Below are positions 5,995 through 8,949 of a stretch of DNA of 8,949 bases, one piece after another (position 1 is the stretch's first letter; every line of letters starts with the position of its first letter). The DNA is from an uncultured Eisenbergiella sp. (GTDB taxonomy: Bacteria; Bacillota; Clostridia; Lachnospirales; Lachnospiraceae), in contig CARDPF010000120.1 of the NCBI GenBank assembly GCA_948960675.1, positions 1-8,949 on the forward strand, given 5' to 3'. Position numbers and translations under genes: made by a program. The notes under the pieces are model-generated. The model had not been told where the DNA came from and made no database searches. It saw only the letters and a program-made list of their open reading frames with translations.

Positions 5995-6023
5995 TTCACT
6001 TTTACGGGGGGATATGGTATAAT
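5995..6023 (+). promoter_or_regulatory. Sigma-A promoter of glgC-glgD-spoVG
   Basis: TTCACT (5995-6000, four of six consensus bases) and TATAAT (6018-6023) are 17 nt apart. TGG just before the -10 makes it an extended -10 element. Transcription should start near 6030. A short hairpin GGTCAGA/TCT-G-GACC (6031-6049) would then stand at the very 5' end of the mRNA, with about 78 nt of leader before glgC. Confidence 0.72.
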
Positions 6024-6107
6024 TGGGATAGGTCAGACTTGTCTGGACCGTTACGTACAATTTTACAAAAGGGCCGCGAAGGCGGGCAGACAGGAGCAGT
6101 GAGTCAT

Positions 6108-7379
6108 ATGGTTAAGAAAGAGATGATCGCCATGCTGCTGGCGGGAGGGCAGGGGAGCCGGCTTGGGGTTCTTACGGCGAAGGTCGCAAAACCGGCAGTA
6201 TCTTTTGGGGGGAAATACCGCATTATTGATTTTCCCCTGAGCAATTGCATCAATTCGGGGGTGGACACGGTGGGCGTGCTGACGCAGTATCAGCCGCTGC
6301 GCCTCAATACCCACATCGGTATCGGCATTCCGTGGGATTTGGACAGGAATATCGGGGGCGTCACGGTGTTGCCGCCTTACGAGAAGAGTGCAAACAGCGA
6401 GTGGTATACGGGAACCGCCAATGCGATTTACCAGAATCTGGACTATATGGAAGGGTTCCATCCGGATTACGTGTTGATTTTGTCCGGTGATCACATTTAC
6501 AAGATGGACTATGAGGTCATGCTGCAGTTCCACAAGAAGAGCGGGTCGGAATGCACCATCGCGGTCATGCCGGTTCCCATGGAGGAGGCAAAGCGCTTTG
6601 GCATCATGATCACGGACGAAAACAAAAAGATCACGGATTTTGAGGAAAAGCCAAAGGAGCCCAGAAGCAATCTCGCCTCTATGGGAATTTACATATTTAA
6701 CTGGAATACCTTGAAAGAAGCTTTGATTGCCAAGGCAAACCAGCCCCATTTGGATTTTGGCAGGCATGTCATTCCTTATTGCCACGAGAAAGGCGCGCCG
6801 ATGTATGCCTATGAGTTTAACGGCTACTGGAAGGATGTGGGTACACTGCAGTCTTATTGGGAAGCCAACATGGAACTGATTGATATTGTGCCGGAATTCA
6901 ATATGTATGAGGAGTACTGGAAAATCTTTACCAAGAGCGAGATTCTTCCGCCCCAGTATTTGGCGCCGGGCAGCGTGGTGGAACGCAGCATCATCGGGGA
7001 GGGTTCCGAGATTTACGGGGCCGTCTATAATTCCGTGGTCGGCTGCGGGGTCAGGATCGGGAAGGGGTGTGTGGTCAAAGACTCCATTGTGATGAATAAT
7101 ACGCAGACCGGCGACGGCTGTGAACTGTATAAGACGATCGTGGCGGAAAATGTCCGGATCGGAAACCGGGTCAGGCTTGGGGTCGGGGAAGAGACGTTTA
7201 ACAATACTGCGCCCCATATTTATAATAACGGATTGGTGACGGTGGGGGAAAAAAGCGTCCTGCCGGACGATGTGTCGGTAGGAAAGAATTCCGTTATTTA
7301 CGGCATCACGGGGCGGGAGGATTATCCGGACGGCTACCTTGTGCCCGGAAGTACATTGTTGAAGGCAGGTGACGAGGAA
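6108..7379 (+). CDS. glgC: Glucose-1-phosphate adenylyltransferase, catalytic subunit
   Basis: Cytoplasmic enzyme of 423-424 residues that makes ADP-glucose from ATP and glucose 1-phosphate, the committed step of glycogen synthesis. The nucleotide-binding start [13 protein letters not shown] (11-23) is intact, as are [20 protein letters not shown] (28-47), [10 protein letters not shown] (126-135) with the metal-binding Asp128, FEEKP (178-182) whose Lys contacts glucose 1-phosphate, and YWKDVGTL (240-247). The C-terminal third (about 290-400) has hexapeptide turns of a left-handed beta-helix. ATG 6108 is chosen because the family core begins at once; AGGAG ends 11 nt upstream, a slightly long spacing. 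Reading through the stop TGA (7380-7382) the coding region ends at 7382 including stop. The stop overlaps the glgD start as ATGA, so the two subunits are probably translated in a coupled way and form a GlgC/GlgD complex. Confidence 0.95.
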
Positions 7380-8497
7380 TGAGGGCGATCGGAATTATTT
7401 TGGCGGGCGGTAACAGCCGCAGGATGAAGGAACTGACGCAAAAGCGCGCGATCAGCGCCATGCCCATTGCCGGCAGCTACAGGGCCATCGACTTTGCATT
7501 GAGCAATATGAGCAATTCCCATATCCAGAAGGTGGGGGTATTGATCCAGTATAATGCGGGAAGCTTAAACGAACATTTAAGTTCCTCCAAATGGTGGGAT
7601 TTTGGGCGCAAGCAGGGCGGGTTGTCGGTGTTTACGCCTACCGTGACTGCGGAGAACAGCTTCTGGTACCGGGGAACGGCGGATGCGATTTACCAAAACC
7701 TATCCTTTTTAAAGAGCAGCCATGAGCCGTATGTGGTGATGACTTCCGGCGATTGTGTCTACAAAATGGACTATAACAAACTGCTCGAATATCATATTGC
7801 AAAGAAAGCGGACGTTACCGTGGTTTGTAAGGAAATGCCCAGGGACTGTGACGTGGAGCGCTATGGAATCCTGAAGATGGACGAGGAGTGCCGGATCGAA
7901 GAGTTTGAGGAAAAGCCGGTGGTTGCAAGAACCAACACAATTTCCTGCGGAATTTACGTCATCCGCAGGCGGCTGCTCATTGAGATGCTGGAACGCTGCT
8001 CCATGGAGGACCGGTATGATTTCGTGACGGATATCCTGATCCGTTATAAAAACCAAAAGCGTATTTTTGGCTATAAGACGAAGGAGTATTGGAAAAATAT
8101 CGCGTCTGTGGAAGATTATTTTGCGGCGAACATGGACTTTTTAAAGCCGGATATCCGGGATTATTTCTTTAAGCAGTATCCGGATATCTATTCTAAGGTG
8201 GACGACCTTCCCCCGGCCAAATATAATGTGGGCGTACATTTGTCCAACAGCCTGATTTCCAGCGGCTGTATCATTAACGGGACGGTGGAGGATTCGGTCA
8301 TTTTCAAGAAAAGCTTTATCGGCAGCAATTGTTATATCAAAAATTCGATTATCCTAAACGATGTCTATATCGGGGATAACACCCGCATAGAGAATTGTAT
8401 TGTGGAAAGCCACGGTACGGTCCGCCCTAACAGCTATCATAAAGGGGAGGACGGCGTTAAAATCGTAATCGAGAAAAATGAAAGATATATTATATAA
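7379..8497 (+). CDS. glgD: GlgD, regulatory/non-catalytic ADP-glucose pyrophosphorylase subunit
   Basis: Paralogue of GlgC, 372 residues and about 50 shorter. In Firmicutes, GlgD joins GlgC and raises its activity while having little of its own. The fold landmarks remain: [13 protein letters not shown] (8-20), [10 protein letters not shown] (123-132), FEEKP (176-180), CGIYVI (190-195) and a reduced C-terminal beta-helix (about 285-350). Key changes from its GlgC neighbour are the altered Gly-rich loop (GGNSRR for GGQGSR) and YWKNIAS where GlgC has YWKDVGT. That second change turns a metal-binding Asp into Asn (N240). This supports a non-catalytic role, although the first metal Asp and the FEEKP Lys are kept. 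The start overlaps the glgC stop by 4 nt (ATGA), and AGGTGA a few nt upstream is the likely ribosome site. spoVG follows after 20 nt. Confidence 0.93.
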   Translation: MRAIGIILAGGNSRRMKELTQKRAISAMPIAGSYRAIDFALSNMSNSHIQKVGVLIQYNAGSLNEHLSSSKWWDFGRKQGGLSVFTPTVTAENSFWYRGTADAIYQNLSFLKSSHEPYVVMTSGDCVYKMDYNKLLEYHIAKKADVTVVCKEMPRDCDVERYGILKMDEECRIEEFEEKPVVARTNTISCGIYVIRRRLLIEMLERCSMEDRYDFVTDILIRYKNQKRIFGYKTKEYWKNIASVEDYFAANMDFLKPDIRDYFFKQYPDIYSKVDDLPPAKYNVGVHLSNSLISSGCIINGTVEDSVIFKKSFIGSNCYIKNSIILNDVYIGDNTRIENCIVESHGTVRPNSYHKGEDGVKIVIEKNERYII

Positions 8498-8517
8498 GGC
8501 AAGGGGGAACAGGTAAG

Positions 8518-8796
8518 ATGAAGATCACAGATGTACGAGTTCGGAAAATTGCTAAGGAAGGGAAGATGAAGGCGATTGTGTCTATTACCATCGACGATGA
8601 ATTTGTCGTACATGATATCAAAGTGATTGAAGGGGAAAAGGGGCTTTTTATCGCGATGCCGAGTAAAAAGACCGCAGACGGGGAATATAAGGATATTGCC
8701 CATCCGATCAATAAGGAGACCCGCGAGGACATCCAGCAGATGATTCTTGGTTCCTACGAAAAGGCGCTGCAGGAAGACCCCACCGCCGGGGCGTAA
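8518..8796 (+). CDS. spoVG: Septation/sporulation regulator SpoVG
   Basis: Small cytoplasmic protein of 92 residues, full length for SpoVG (usually 84-100). In Firmicutes SpoVG binds nucleic acids and affects asymmetric septation, capsule, virulence or metabolic genes depending on species. The conserved core is nearly complete: TDVRVRKI (4-11), [21 protein letters not shown] (19-39, the central signature), [10 protein letters not shown] (43-52) and DIAHPIN (59-65). The variable C-terminal tail is short and acidic. Start ATG 8518 has AGGGGG 10 nt upstream and a closer AGGT. It lies 20 nt after glgD on the same strand, with no promoter or terminator clearly seen between, so it is probably co-transcribed with glgCD. 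An internal promoter, for example sigma-H as in Bacillus, was looked for and not convincingly found. Confidence 0.95.
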   Translation: MKITDVRVRKIAKEGKMKAIVSITIDDEFVVHDIKVIEGEKGLFIAMPSKKTADGEYKDIAHPINKETREDIQQMILGSYEKALQEDPTAGA

Positions 8797-8801
8797 TGAC
8801 C

Positions 8802-8838
8802 AAGGCCGGAGACAAACCGTTTTGTCCCCGGCCTTTTT
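8802..8838 (+). terminator. Strong intrinsic terminator after spoVG
   Basis: AAGGCCGG pairs with CCGGCCTT and, after one A-C mismatch, GACAAA pairs with TTTGTC around a short CCGT loop. The stem runs into five T (8834-8838). It begins 6 nt after the spoVG stop and should end the glgC-glgD-spoVG transcript. Confidence 0.9.
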
Positions 8839-8897
8839 CACTATGATGCCGGGAGCAAAAGGTATTTTCGCCGTGAATCAATGTCATTGAGTTTAGC

Positions 8898-8925
8898 CAT
8901 GGGCTTTGGGAGACATGCCAACGGG
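8898..8925 (-). repeat. Short sequence similar, inverted, to 1-27
   Basis: Reverse complement of this stretch matches bases 1-27 at 21 positions with one 1-nt insertion. On the minus strand it can be read as GT-T GGC ATG TCT CCC AAA, and in another frame ends in an ATG followed by 19 further codons to a TAG at about 8842-8844. There is no Shine-Dalgarno sequence and the reading is too short to call a gene. It may be a degraded coding remnant or a dispersed repeat lying in the intergenic space after the spoVG terminator. Confidence 0.35.
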
Positions 8926-8949
8926 CGGGGAAGGCGGAGCCTTTTGCAG

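Larger units (their letters stand above)
5676..6107. other. Divergent control region between murC and glgC
   Basis: This 432-nt stretch has no credible gene. It holds the murC leader with a large hairpin (5726-5790), the murC promoter, an AT-rich central part (about 5830-5995) with no recognisable element, then the glgC promoter and its leader. A 75-codon reading from 5875 to 6102 on the plus strand crosses the glgC promoter, has no ribosome site and resembles nothing known, so it is not called. Confidence 0.7.

Noticed and set aside
5875..6102. 75-codon plus-strand reading between murC and glgC
   Set aside because: It spans the glgC promoter, has no ribosome site, and its composition reflects AT-rich intergenic DNA.
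6039..6107. Longer glgC reading from 6039
   Set aside because: It starts within the leader hairpin, lacks a Shine-Dalgarno sequence, and the family core starts right after ATG 6108.
6063..7217. 384-codon minus-strand reading opposite glgC
   Set aside because: It is antisense to a clear GlgC, has His/Arg-rich composition typical of a shadow frame, and has no recognisable domain.

Overview
The window looks like a chromosomal core segment from a Gram-positive Clostridia, most likely a Lachnospiraceae gut-type anaerobe. This rests on a GlgC plus GlgD pair, a SpoVG regulator, a QueT transporter under a class I preQ1 riboswitch, DnaD and DnaI type primosome proteins (a Firmicutes system), and Shine-Dalgarno-led genes. 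The assignment comes from family recognition, not from a database search. No phage, insertion sequence, CRISPR array, tRNA or rRNA gene was seen.

Layout. Positions 50-679 (+) hold a promoter, a preQ1-I riboswitch and queT. Positions 696-5675 (-) hold, in transcription order, murC, then dnaD, dnaI and a divergent PRPP synthetase gene (prs). prs and queT converge, with 16 nt between their stops. murC has its own promoter with a large hairpin at the predicted 5' end of its mRNA. The 268-nt gap between murC and dnaD carries a striking set of DnaA-box 9-mers: three head-to-tail at 4165-4191, two head-to-tail at 4271-4288, and an inverted near-match within a perfect 10-bp inverted repeat between them. 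Positions 5676-6107 are an AT-rich divergent control region. Positions 6108-8796 (+) hold glgC, glgD (4-nt ATGA overlap) and spoVG, closed by a strong intrinsic terminator.

How the genes work together. dnaD and dnaI load the replicative helicase after DnaA acts at an origin. PRPP synthetase feeds nucleotide synthesis and sits in the same apparent operon. DnaA boxes upstream suggest, by inference, that DnaA controls primosome supply or is titrated there. MurC joins L-Ala to UDP-MurNAc for peptidoglycan. GlgC/GlgD make ADP-glucose for glycogen, and SpoVG follows in the same apparent transcript, placing carbon storage and a developmental RNA/DNA-binding regulator together. QueT imports a queuosine precursor, and preQ1 represses it.

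Most genes are ordinary housekeeping genes. The best candidate for something under-described is the DnaA-box array in front of dnaD-dnaI-prs. After it come the murC leader hairpin, the OPRT-like PRPP loop of the long PRPP synthetase, and a short inverted similarity shared by the two ends of the window.
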